Source: Anthoceros angustus
Lineage: Eukaryota > Streptophyta > Anthocerotopsida > Anthocerotales > Anthocerotaceae
Direction: 5' to 3'
DNA: 64,000 bases
NCBI GenBank assembly: GCA_010909165.1
Contig: MU008164.1
Coordinates: 1,054,001 to 1,118,000, forward strand
The notes under the pieces were generated by a model. The model saw only the letters and a program-made list of their open reading frames with translations, was not told the origin of the DNA and made no database searches. Below, piece after piece: positions 30,797 through 41,506 of this stretch (the first letter of the stretch is position 1; every line of letters starts with the position of its first letter). Both the position numbers and the translations under genes were made by a program.

Positions 30797-33017
30797 ATGG
30801 TGCAAGAGGTGAGTTTCTGCCATCGCTCAGTTGCTCCGGCAAAGAGATGCGACTTGTCAACCTGCGGATTTTGCAGGTTTACATGTTTCATCTGTTTGGC
30901 GAGCTCAATCAGGGTTTCAAAAATCTCAGCGGGTAGCGGATGCTCGATGCCGGATGCTAGAAGTTTAAACGACTATCGCGTTGATGAATTGTGCAGGCAA
31001 CTGTGATTTGCATTGATAACTCGGAGTGGATGCGAAATGGTGACTACTCGCCGACACGGTTTCAGGCCCAAGCTGAAGCAGTCAACCTTATTTGTGGTGC
31101 CAAGACACAGGTGAGTGTCTGGCTTCTAGGGTTTGCCAATTTGTTGCAATCCTCTTTGTGTGAGTTTTTGAGTGATGATGATTTCAGGTTGCGGGGGAGT
31201 TGATGCTCTCTGAAAATGGCTCGTTTGTCTTGACAGTCCAACCCGGAGAATACGGTTGGGATTCTGACAATGGCAGGGAAGGGAGTAAGGGTGCTTGTGA
31301 ACCTAACCACGGATCTCGGGAAGATATTGGCTTGCATGCATGGTAAGGAAACAGATTAGTGTAGGGATTTCGCTGCCTGTTCGTAGGGTGCAGCATCACT
31401 CACGGACCACAGTTGAATTTGCAGGTCTTGAGGTTGGGGGGGAGATGAACCTGACATCCGGGGTCCAAGTTGCCCAGCTGGCTTTGAAGCATCGTCAGAA
31501 CAAGCATCAGCGCCAACGAATAATTGTTTTCGCTGGCAGGTAAAGCCACTAACCTGTTCAGTTCTTTGGCTTGTTTGTTTGCTGTTTCTCTGTTTTTCCA
31601 AAAGCATGTTGTGAATGTTGGCTTTCTCTGCAGCCCTATTGCCTCAGACAAGAAAACTCTGGAGAGTATTGGGAAAAGGTTGAAGAAGAACAATGTTGCC
31701 TTGGACATTGTTGATTTTGGGGAGGAGGAAGGTGGTAAGGCAGAGAAGCTGGATGCTTTGTTGACTTCCGTTAACAGTAACGACAACAGCCATATAGTGC
31801 ACGTGGAACCTGGACCAAATATTCTCTCGGATGTGCTCATCAGGTACCTCGGCCTTCGCTACCTCGGACCTGTTTTGATAGAAAGGTGCAGGCTTGGCTC
31901 AGATGAGCATGTTATTGAAAGATGTGTGCCATATGGCAGTACTCCAATCTTCACGGGCGACGGAGAGGGTGGTAGTGGCTTCGCAGCTGCTGCAGCAGCC
32001 GGTGCAGCAGCAGCAGCTGCAGCTGCTGGTGGAGGTGGTGCATTTGAATTTGGAGTGGATCCAAACCTGGATCCAGAGCTTGCTCTGGCACTCAGAGTCT
32101 CCATGGAGGAGGAGCGCGCAAGGCAAGAGGCAGCTGCTAGAAGAGCAGCTGAAGATTCGTCAACGAAAGCTGCACCTGGAGAAGGCTCTGGCACCGCTGC
32201 AGATGTTCGTGTGACTGAAGCCAGCTCAGGTGGTGGAGCTCCAGACCGGGGACCCGATCTCATGGTAAGCCGAACGTTGCCTATCCAACTCCTAGTGGAG
32301 TGCTCGTCATAGTTCAATCACTGCCGTGCTAACCCGTCACCACATTCCTACCCTGGCAGGACGATGACACAGCCCTGGAACAGGCCTTGAGCATGTCCAT
32401 GGCAGAGGCAGGGTCTGGATTGACAACCACAGGTCCTGCTCCATCAGGAGATCTGCCCATGCTAGATGCCAGCGTCGAGGATCCAGATCTCGCATTGGGT
32501 AAGCCACTCACCCATTTCTTAGCATCCACCACTACCTCATGCACTGGGGATGGTTTCACGATCTTCTCCATTGTCTGACTGTAAAACCCACGTCTGTCCA
32601 GCCCTTCAACTCTCGATGCAAGAAGGGGCTGCTCCATCCCAAGTGAGTCAAGTCCTTGGTGACCGTGGCTTCATGTCCTCCATTCTAGCTACGGTAAGCA
32701 AATTCAACTCACCTCTTACCCCTCACTCTTTCCCACGCTTGTCTTTCCCTTCACACTGTTCTTACCCTCTCCTACCTGTGTTGCAGCTACCGGGGGTGGA
32801 CCCGAACGACCCCTCAGTACGGGACGTCCTCGCATCACTTCAACAGCAAGGAGAGGTACAAACTCACCATCGCGCCCTTCCACACGACTCCCCTGTCTGA
32901 AGTGTTGGGATCGTGAAGGACTCTCTGCTCTTTTCCCATTAATATCTCACCACTCTCACTCCTCTGCAGGATCCCAAGAAGGACGAGCCTGGCAACAACA
33001 ACAACAGCAACAAATGA
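30797..33017 (+). CDS. RPN10: RPN10, 26S proteasome ubiquitin-receptor subunit (S5a/PSMD4)
   Basis: RPN10 binds polyubiquitin chains and bridges the lid and base of the 19S regulatory particle. Ten exons: 30797-30808, 30997-31110, 31237-31342, 31425-31539, 31634-31843, 31940-32264, 32360-32498, 32602-32693, 32787-32855, 32970-33017; all borders GT...AG with matching phases; 409 residues. The first coding exon is only 12 nt (MVQE). A von Willebrand A domain fills about residues 1-190 (ICIDNSEWMRNGDY, SNPENTVGILTMAGKG, LALKHRQNKHQRQRIIVFAG, DIVDFGEEE). A Gly/Ala-rich linker with an Ala run follows. Three ubiquitin-interacting motifs are visible: DPELALALRVSMEEE (about 230), DTALEQALSMSMAEA (about 297) and DPDLALALQLSMQEG (about 336). 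Three UIMs match plant RPN10. The C-terminus has LPGVDPNDPSVRDVLASL and ends in an Asn/Lys-rich tail. Confidence 0.97.
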
Positions 33018-33740
33018 GGTGCCATCGCTGATGTCACTTCGAAGTGCCCACTCCCCCTGGACGCGCGTGCCTCCCGGAGTTGCTGCCAGCGCTCTCTCTC
33101 CCTGTGCCAAGTGGGTGATGGGGTCCAGTCTTCTTAGCTTTTGGCTACAGTCTTTCAGTCGACTCTAGTTATCGCATTGCCCAGTCATTGGCTCACCTCG
33201 AACTCCAGTCCTATTTGCACTTTCATATACCAGCTGGTATTTACCGTCTAATTGAAAACTTAGTCGAGTCACCTCCGGCCCTTCTTCTCCGGGGCCATTA
33301 TGATTAGTATTCTCCCTCGTGCCCGTATCTGCACAATGATCTACAGAATCTCCACGTCGCCCACGCCTCAACTACTTCTCCGGGTGTCGCCGTCAGCATT
33401 GCCCATCCAGTGCCGACGCATCCCACCTCGCGCCCGGGCCGGGCGTGCCATGGGACCTCGTGGCTCCCCGTGTACGCGCGCCCACCTTTCCGCGTCAGCT
33501 GGGTTAGCCTTAACCAGGAGCCCCCGGCTATCCGTGTCGCCGGATAGGCTAGCCTACCGGATAGGACAGGACATTTTTCTATCCCACCCGTTTGCCCCGA
33601 GAGTGCTTTTCCACTATGGTGGGTAAAGCCATTCCCGAGATGTCACGTTCTCGGGGCCATAGAGATGGATTCTTTCCTTTCACGAGCGCCAATATACATA
33701 GCTCAATGGCGTTTCATTTAGGGTTGATTTATTTTTGACA
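33018..33740. other. downstream region of RPN10
   Basis: The first few hundred bases are probably the RPN10 3' untranslated region. A GC-rich part at 33360-33600 has small inverted repeats (for example gctatcc..ggatagg near 33528-33550), and a 108-codon plus frame without family similarity. No gene is supported. Confidence 0.45.
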
Positions 33741-33935
33741 CGATTATTGCAAATGTGGATGTCGCTATCCTGGGTGGTGGCTTTCTATCGGAAACGTTTG
33801 TCCATCGCCCTACAGAGGGCGGTGGCAAACACAAGTTTTTGTTGCAAATGTGGATGTCCCTATCCTATGTGGCGGCTTTCTATCGCCAATGTTTGTCCAT
33901 CGCCCTTCAGAGGGCGGTGACAAAGGATAATCTTA
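33741..33935 (+). pseudogene. relic of a non-LTR element C-terminus, duplicated in tandem (95-bp unit)
   Basis: Two copies of ttgcaaatgtggatgtc...cgccct-cagagggcgg begin at 33747 and 33842. They encode FYRKRLSIALQRAV and FYRQCLSIALQRAV, close to the FRQRVAIALQRAL segment of the non-LTR element at about 7440-7490 (opposite strand). It is therefore a small fragment of that family in the gene island. No other element domain is visible around it. Confidence 0.65.
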
Positions 33936-34890
33936 ACTACGGGAGACACAGCATCTTCAGCTCCCGTGGTGGAGAGGCCCTTTCTTATGCTAGACTATGA
34001 CATCTTGGGGGCAATAGGTAGTTCGAGGATAAACAATCGTGAGACCTCCTTGGCCTAGGGCGCTTTAGTGGGTTCTTCCCCACTCGCTCAGTGCATATGG
34101 GACTTCCCATCTCAGCATATCTATGAAGTCTCCAAGGTAAAGCCATCCCATTGTCTTATTAGATCCCCATGTTCTCTAAAACAGTGATATACAAAGCTCA
34201 TATGCTTATTACGTGCCCTTGTTGGGCTTATAACATTTAAGAGTAATAGGTACTTATTGAATACTTACTATTAAAAGAACTTCTAAGGTCTATCTCATTC
34301 CATAAAAACTTACACGCCCCACGAAACAGTGGGCATGAGCTAGCAACATTAATTACTGTTATTAGTGGATTGTATTCCTTAATATGCTTTAGATGAAGCT
34401 GATGAAATATATAATTGATAAAATTGGTTAAAATTTTATATTAAACTTGCAAGATTAAACTTGTGAGACTCTGTGTGTAAGACCTTCTCACACTGTTAGC
34501 AAACCAATTCCAAGGGGTTATATAGTTGTTGCTACTGAAGAAAACAATGTGGATTTGAAAAATTTCAAGGGGGGGTGTGTTGTCATGCAAAAGTGGATTT
34601 TGGGATTGTGTGATTTTGTGCTGAAGGCAAGTGGAAGGAATGTGGTGGTTGCATCAGAGAGGTTGAGAGCGAGATATTAGGTTTGGAGTTGGCCTAGTGG
34701 ACTAAGCGCCCGATCGAACGAGCTGTTTGCACACGAAAGGCGGATAAAGTGGAGGCTGCCTAGGTAAATTTGGCTAAGTATCCTTTCCCAGCAACCGACA
34801 GGCCAGATTCCCCCATCCAGCGCGTCAGCACGGATTGCAACACGGTCCCACCTCCGGGGAGCCCTGACCCGGGTTAGACCCCGGTTGAGT
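33936..34890. other. intergenic region upstream of DRM1/ARP
   Basis: AT-rich to mixed sequence with no long frame. At 34690-34730 a leucine-tRNA-like D-arm word (tggcctagtgg) appears, but no anticodon or T arm follows. The distal promoter of DRM1/ARP probably lies in the last few hundred bases. Confidence 0.45.
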
Positions 34891-34893
34891 CAG

Positions 34894-34900
34894 TATATAT
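34894..34900 (+). promoter_or_regulatory. TATA box candidate for DRM1/ARP
   Basis: tatatat lies about 245 bp upstream of the DRM1/ARP ATG, in an otherwise GC-rich stretch. A transcription start about 30 bp downstream would give a leader of roughly 210 nt. No other TATA-like element occurs nearer the ATG. Confidence 0.5.
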
Positions 34901-35139
34901 TTGCGGAGGGCGTGCCAGACTGCAAGTGCTCTCTTCCTCCTCGACTCGTGACTCGACGGCGCTGATCGCTTGAGCTTATCCGCTCCTCTCAGAGTGTTTG
35001 TGCGGGACGGGTGTAGTGATTTGTGTGTCTCGGGGAGGGAGCAATCGATTCGCACTACAGTCGCGTGGAGCTTGGGATTTGGCGGTGGCGGAGTGCTTGC
35101 GTCCCGGCTATCGAGCTGCATTTGGCCTAGTCCGACAGG

Positions 35140-36406
35140 ATGGGACTTCTGGACAAGCTCTGGGACGATATCGTGGCCGGGCCTCAGCCTGAGAAGGGCC
35201 TGGGACGGCTGCGGAAGGAGAACTCGATGCGGCATGCCCCGTCGGAAGGCGCAGGTCTGGCTTCGGCTCTTGTTTTGGTTTTTGCTGCAGTCTTGCTTGC
35301 GCGGAGAGGTTCTTGCGGGGTTTGGCGTGGTGTGGGGGAGAATTGGCGCTCTTCTGGTGGTTTTCGAGAGTGATTTGGACGTGTTTTGGTGTGGAACGGG
35401 ACGGGAGCTGACGGAAGGTGTTGTGAGTGCAGAATTGGACGAGACCTCCGGGAGGATGATGGATCGCCGGCGTAGTGGAGACTTTCAGTACCAGCAGGAC
35501 GAGGCCCGGCGCGTGAGTCAGAGCATTGCGATCGCTAAGCCTCCTATGCTGCAGACCCCTTCGCATGAGGAGGGAAGCGGATCTCTTCCTTCTACTCCGG
35601 TGGCGCAGAGTCCTGTCTCGTCTTGGCCGTCTCCAAGTAAGCATCGTGTCTGAACCTGCGTGTCGGAAAGGAGCAAGGCTGGAGAGAAAGGCTTCTTACG
35701 TGGTGGCCTTCTGTCTTGTGCTTGTAAGCAGGTCCGAGGGAAAGGGAGAACATCTGGCGGAGCGTCTTCCATCCTGGAAGCAACAAGGCTATGGATCGGG
35801 TGGGATCTGCAAAGTTCGACAAACACTCGCCGAACTCTCCCACGGTGTATGACTGGTAAGTGCGCTTACCTCTTGTTTGCGCGGCTTGTGTCCCTTCTCA
35901 GTCTCTCCTTCCTCCTGCTCCAAGGTGAGGTGTATGATTGAGTGAGTTAGTGAGCGATTGAGCCTGGCAACCGTGTTTTGGGACTGGGGAAACAGTTGAG
36001 TTGTAACGTGAGCGTGAGGTATCAGCTTTGGAAGTCTCTTTTCGAAAGCTGCTACTTGAACCCGAAACAATCACCTTGCTAAACCTTTAGGTGCGACCAT
36101 TGCTGGACTGCATTGCAGGGTAGTGATCAGTGCCCTGGACAAGTAAAGGAGAAAGCAGGCCGCTGTGAGCGGCGATCCCATTGTGCCCGTTTGGCGGGCA
36201 GCTGGTCCTTGTCTGTGTGGCTCTTGGTGCCCTCAGTACGGTGCCAGCGGCGGGGAGGGGAGGGAGGGTTGGGGAGGGATTAAGGATGTCTTGAGTGTCT
36301 CGGTTTAGATTTAAGGATGTCTAGTAATGTGGCCTATTTCTCGTGGCATGCCCGACATGCGTGGTGCAGGCTTTACAGTGGGGATACAAAGTCTAAGTGG
36401 CGCTAA
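35140..36406 (+). CDS. DRM1: dormancy/auxin-associated family protein (DRM1/ARP type)
   Basis: Members of this small plant-specific family mark dormant or growth-arrested tissue and are repressed by auxin; the biochemical role is unknown. Four exons: 35140-35254, 35433-35636, 35732-35855, 36370-36406, all GT...AG and in phase; 159 residues. The N-terminal block MGLLDKLWDDIVAGPQPEKG is diagnostic. The middle exon is Ser/Pro/Gln-rich and disordered. The third exon carries the second diagnostic block, ENIWRSVFHPGSN, followed by FDKHSPNSPTVYDW. The last coding exon is only 37 nt and gives LYSGDTKSKWR before the stop, matching the family end. The 514-nt last intron is the longest in the gene. I chose 35140 because it starts the conserved block; longer upstream frames belong to the leader. 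Confidence 0.95.
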
Positions 36407-37497
36407 GAAAGCACGCATCCGTGAATGTATCAATTCTTCTTTTTTCATGCTCGGGGAAGAGGAGGGATGTGAGGATTTGGTTGTAGCGGGTGTGCGCAAG
36501 CGCACCTCCTTGTGTGCATGCGTTGGAGGGGAAGATAGATCAAGCCCGTCCATGGAAATCGGCGGTGTGGGAGCAGCTCGTCGGGAGGTCCAGTCTTCAT
36601 CAACAACACCGCAGTCACTGTCTCTGTGTTCAAGGCGGTGTCGGGATCTGGAGGCAAGTTTGTAACTCTCCCAAGCCTGTACAGTGCGGAGGGTTACAAC
36701 AGTGTTCGGATGTACAGTTTTGTATATTAGGCCTGCTAGAGGTTTCCAGCAGCGGATGCCATTTCAGAGTGTTTTTCATCTCTATAGAGCTAGTCTCCTT
36801 TCGATGGAAGCTTCGCTTCACTTTGCTCTGTGTATCATAAATAAGGCGTGGGAGTGTTCCCCCATGCTCGAAGCAACATGTTTTTTTCGCATCGGCACAG
36901 TCTTGTCATCTTCAATCCTGTGAATCTCACCTAACATGATCTAGGTAGTTGCTAGGTATTGCGGAGCATGCAACAGTAAACTCGGGAGTGCAATCGCCAG
37001 TGTTCGTCATCTCGGATGCATGCCCGATTATAGACTACAACATAGAAGGGGGAACAGGACAAGCCTGAGTTGTCCATTTCAAGTGGACTGATACTGAAGA
37101 GGGTACAACCGGCATGCAGGCCCTTTCCACTTGTACGCCGCCGCTGCGTCAGCCTCAGAGGCATCTTCTCAGAACTTGTCCTGTCTTGCCAAAAACTCTG
37201 CTCCGTTGCGCGCTCGCTGGACTCCAGGCACCTTCGCTGCGCGATTTTTGGACGCCAGGTGCAAATTCTCCTGTTTCTACAATTTGGATTTCAAGAAGCT
37301 AGTCTGCTGTTTGCGAGCGCTCGAATTCTGCTTCCCCGCTGCTTTCACGCTAATTCTGCAGCTCAGGGTGACTCTGGCTTTCGAGGAATTCGAAACAGAC
37401 AGACGGGACTGAGCGATGACACTTCCCTGCAGGGTGAGCAAGCTTAATTGCTGATGTTCTCAACTGCCAACTGACCAGATAGCTGTGTCTGGAAGCT
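36407..37497. other. intergenic region between DRM1/ARP and threonine aldolase
   Basis: About 1.1 kb. The left part should contain the DRM1/ARP 3' end. The right part (about 37080-37497) is GC-rich with several open frames in all registers, more likely a leader or promoter of the aldolase than coding. The bases cagggtgagc at 37429-37438 resemble a 5' splice site, so a 5'-UTR intron is possible. Confidence 0.45.
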
Positions 37498-39732
37498 ATG
37501 GGGTCAAATGGTCCCGCTGCTGTGCACCCTCCCGGAATTGAAGAACCAGCGAGTCCTTATCTCGACTCGAAGGCGACACGGCTGGTGGACCTTCGGTCGG
37601 ATACCGTGACCAAGCCTACTCCCAAGATGCTGAGCGCCATGGCTGCTGCAGAGGTGGATGACGACGTGCTCGGGGTGGACCCGACTGTGGAGAGGCTGCA
37701 GCAGCAGATGGCCAAGGTGCTCGGCAAAGAAGCTGGTCTGTTCGTGCCGTCTGGAACCATGGGAAATCTCATCAGCGTGCTGGTTCATTGTGAGGTTGGT
37801 TTTCTTTCTCCGATGCTTCCATCGGCAGTGAGGAAGTTTTTGCTTGCATTCTGCCCTTCAGGAGTCACTCCGTTGCTGGTGCAGGTTCGTGGTAGTGAGG
37901 TGATACTGGGCTCAGAGTGCCACATTCACGTGTATGAGCAAGGGGGAATTGCCACTTTGGGCGGTGTGTATCCCCATCTCATCCCTAACAACCCTGATGG
38001 TACCATGGACTTGGGGAAGGTAGAAGCTGCCATCAGGCCAGATGATGAGCATTGTCCAACTAGTCGCCTCATCTGTATCGAGAATACTCACAACAGGTAT
38101 ACATAACCAAGCTTTCTAAATTTGGGTAGACCAGGTTGAGCACAGTGAAGGTGGTTGGTGACAGCCCTCCCTACTTGCTTGCTGCTGTACTGAGCCGCCT
38201 GTGACCATCCAGATGTGGGGGAAGATGCATCTCGGCTGAGTACACGGACAAGATCAGTGAGCTTGCCAAGTGGTATGGTTTGAAACTGCATGTCGATGGT
38301 GCCCGTATCTTCAATGCCTCCAACGTGAGTGCCACTTCGTATTTGGTTAGCTTGTCAAACAATGCTTGAATATTGCTGGTCAACAGAAGGCATACAAAGT
38401 GACAGACATTCAATGAGGGGTTTCTTGACGGCATGTGTATCTGACCACTCCAGTGAAGTTACTGAAGTATAGCCTTTTCTTGTTCATAGGCGCTGGGTGT
38501 TCCCGCAGAGAGGCTAGTGCGAGCAGCGGATTCTGTCTCTGTGAGTGCTGTACTTTCCATGTTGCACCTGTTTGTACAGATGCAGCTTCTTTTCTGTCAA
38601 GTCCGTGCTCTGGTGCTGTTTTTTAGCAGACTTGCTTTGTCCACTCTGTGAATCGTTGATCAAGTGAAATTGGCGCAGGTTTGCCTATCAAAAGGGTTAG
38701 CTGCACCCGTTGGCAGTGTCATCGTTGGTTCACATTCCTTCATCAGAAAGGTATGGTGGCCCCTTGTTGTCTCCTAGGTCATGAGCATTGGTAGCATACT
38801 TGCAGCTTTTCACACGACTCGTTTCCTACCTGCAGGCAAGGAAATTGAGAAAAGCTTTGGGCGGTGGCATGCGGCAGGTTGGTGTTTTGGCTGCAGCTGG
38901 TTTGGTGGCATTGGAAGACATGGCAGGCAGACTTGAGCATGATCACAGAAATGCTCTCGTCCTAGCAGGTATACGCATCCTTTTGAAATCAATGGTATGC
39001 CTCTTAGTCTGAAGGAATGGAGGGCATAACTATCCACATACAGCAAGACGCTGCATTTTCTTCTCCTTACTTTAGTGCCTCCACTGTTGTCTGACGGCTT
39101 GTGGCCTTGGTAAATGCAGAAGGTCTGGCTGCTATTGCAGGCCTAAAGGTGGACCTTGCCAGTGTACAGACCAACATCGTAAGGTCCGACAACACTTACA
39201 TAGGGTTACGACCAAGCTCCAAGGTCATAGCTGAGGTGACGTGGTGCTTCCACAGGTGTATGCCGAAGTGACTTCAGCGTCGGGACTTGGAGCCGAGGAG
39301 CTTTGTGAAGCTTTGAAGGAACATGGCATTCTGGCATTGACTTTCGGACCCACTGCGTAATTCCATTTCCCCTCTGCATGATCAGTCCTGATCTTTTGAG
39401 CTTGCTTTTCGAGGATAAAGTTTCTAGAGCATGCTAACAACGGAAACAAGTTGGTCATGCCTGCCTCTTTGATTTCGCAGCATCCGGGTCGTGACTCATT
39501 ACCAAATATCAGAAGACGACGTCCGATTTGCTATCTCACGCTTCCAGGTACATGTCTGCAACTTTTCTCCCACTCTAATCCCGCAAAACGCACTGCAGAT
39601 CTCATCTGAACATGGAATCGCCTCATCTGTCGAGTTGCGAAATGCAGGAATGACCCTGTGTTACTGGCTGTTTGACAGGATACATTGTTGAGAACAGCAG
39701 CGAAGGCCCAAGTGACACAAATCCAAGTCTAA
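37498..39732 (+). CDS. THA1: L-threonine aldolase (PLP-dependent, low-specificity type)
   Basis: Cleaves L-threonine or L-allo-threonine to glycine and acetaldehyde. Ten exons: 37498-37794, 37885-38096, 38213-38324, 38490-38540, 38679-38750, 38836-38968, 39120-39178, 39256-39356, 39481-39547, 39679-39732; all GT...AG and in phase; 385 residues. Family motifs: [16 protein letters not shown] near the start, GDPTVE-type segment present as [23 protein letters not shown] (pyridoxal-phosphate site), [17 protein letters not shown] and [12 protein letters not shown], whose lysine (about residue 229) should form the Schiff base with [21 protein letters not shown] and [13 protein letters not shown] complete the fold. 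No clear targeting peptide precedes the domain, so a cytosolic location is likely. It lies 346 bp upstream of the quinone reductase on the same strand. Confidence 0.96.
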
Positions 39733-40078
39733 AAAATGTAGGGCTTTACTAGGTAGATCTGCAAAAGTTCTGTAGCAAACAATCCTGGGAGACAATTCTC
39801 TACAAACATATGGAGTACCTACAAGGTTACCGTACGGACAGATAAAAAAGCCAGGACAGTGCACAGTATAGGAGTGGCCAAGTTGGGCCAGCTTGCCAGG
39901 AGCTGGCCAAGAAGACTCCGTACATTGGAGCTTCTTGTTGAACGCACGTCTCTGCCGAAGAGAAGTTCTTGTAGGTTTAAGCGACATTCATATGCAAGGT
40001 TGTCGGTCGTCAAGTGGAAGACGATGAGACGTGTCAACAGGAAACCCTGATCCGGATGCCGCTGGCAACCTTGCAAGA
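39733..40078. other. spacer between threonine aldolase and quinone reductase
   Basis: 346 bp holding the aldolase 3' end and the quinone-reductase promoter and leader. No TATA box or other element stands out. There is no coding frame with family similarity. Confidence 0.5.
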
Positions 40079-40971
40079 ATGGCGATCACCAAAATCTACG
40101 TTGTGTGAGTCAGTTATGCAATTCTGTGTGAGTCGTTGATGCAACATAGTGTTGTCCTGGATCGATCCTGTGCTGTTCCCATGGTGTAATCCTGCAAGCC
40201 CGGTTCCTGGTGTGCAGGTATTACTCGATGTATGGACATGTTGCGGCACTAGCAGAGCAGATCAAGAAGGGAGCCGAGTCCGTGGAGGGAGTTGAGGCAA
40301 CTCTATGGCAGGTTGTACGGATCCGCGCCATGGAACCAACGCAATCCAATGCAATTCAATGCAAGTTTCTTCTGATCCAAAGCGCTTTTCTTTCAGGTCC
40401 CGGAGACACTGCCGCAGGAGGTGCTGAAGGAGATGCACGCTCCCCCGAAGTCATCGGTGCAGATCATCCAGCCTTCGCAGCTGGCTGAAGCGGACGGGCT
40501 GGTGTTCGGGTTTCCAACCAGGTTGGGCATGATGGCAGCTCAGTTCAAGGCGTTTCTTGATGCAACGGGAGGGCTTTGGAGAGCACAGCAATTGGCTGGC
40601 AAGCCTGCTGGGATTTTCTACAGCACGGGATCCCAAGGTGGCGGTCAGGAGACCACAGCGTGAGCCCCTCCACAAAGCTTGTGCTCACTTTTTTCAGGGG
40701 CCTGGAATTGTGTGCTGACGTCAGTCCTTTCTCCTGCAGCCTGACTGCCATCACACAGTTGACGCATCACGGGCTCATCTTTGTGCCTGTGGGATATACA
40801 TTTGGTGCAAACATGTACGATTTGGGAGAGGTGAGAGGAGGCTCGCCCTACGGAGCAGGAACATATGCCGGCGACGGAAGCCGCTGGCCGTCCAAAGTTG
40901 AGCTTGAATTTGCACATCATCAGGGCAAGTACATTGCAGGCATAGCTAAAAAGTTGAAGGCCGCTGCCTAG
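40079..40971 (+). CDS. FQR1: NAD(P)H:quinone oxidoreductase, WrbA/FQR1 type
   Basis: An FMN-binding flavodoxin-like enzyme that carries out two-electron reduction of quinones, avoiding semiquinone radicals. FQR1 of Arabidopsis is a primary auxin-response gene. Four exons: 40079-40104, 40218-40311, 40397-40659, 40740-40971; all GT...AG and in phase; 204 residues, the usual family length. Motifs: MAITKIYVV leading into [15 protein letters not shown] (FMN phosphate loop), [37 protein letters not shown] and [16 protein letters not shown], then [16 protein letters not shown]. The first coding exon is only 26 nt. No signal peptide is seen; cytosolic or membrane-peripheral. Confidence 0.96.
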
Positions 40972-41506
40972 TTGGTCTACATGGATGGAATTGTTGGATG
41001 CATTGGTCTTACCGTCGCCACTGTTAGTTGCAAATTGGCACTAAAAGTGAAGGAAGAGTTCACAAAGTTTACAACCAACCAGTTCACAAGCGCCTTTCAT
41101 TATTATTTCGATTACCGTACCTGAGGGGTGGCTCAACAGGATAATGCCGAAATAATTATTTTTTGAAAAAAATAAGGTTCAACATGAATATTTATATTTT
41201 TTAAAAATTTTAATATTTATAAAAAATATTTTTATTAAATTTCAACATTTATTAAAATACATAGGTATATATATATATAACTAATGGATATGTACAGACC
41301 TCCCCTAAACAGGCCCTAATTTTTCATAAAAACCCTAATTTCTAAACTCATAAATTTTTACCTATTCAACATTTTAAGTATAATAATTTCTGGATTTTTA
41401 ACTTTTACTAATTTTAATTAATTAACGCCGAATCACCCCTTGTTCCACCTTTCGCCTCATACTCATCGCGTAATGGGCCCAAAGTCACCGACATCTGCAA
41501 TAGGTA
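40972..41506. other. AT-rich region between the gene island and the CACTA element
   Basis: A sharp change to A/T-rich sequence at about 41140-41430 with runs of ta and at. Somewhere here the left end of the CACTA element should lie, but I find no cactacaag-like terminal repeat on the plus strand, only a weak cactaaaag at 41039. No gene is visible. Confidence 0.45.

Noticed and set aside
34683-34765. tRNA-like sequence with a leucine-type D-arm word
   Set aside because: No anticodon stem, T arm (GGTTCGAATCC type) or closing acceptor stem could be formed.
41039-41048. cactaaaag as the missing left CACTA terminus
   Set aside because: Only the first five bases match the right terminus, and it lies just past the FQR1 stop with no subterminal repeat around it.
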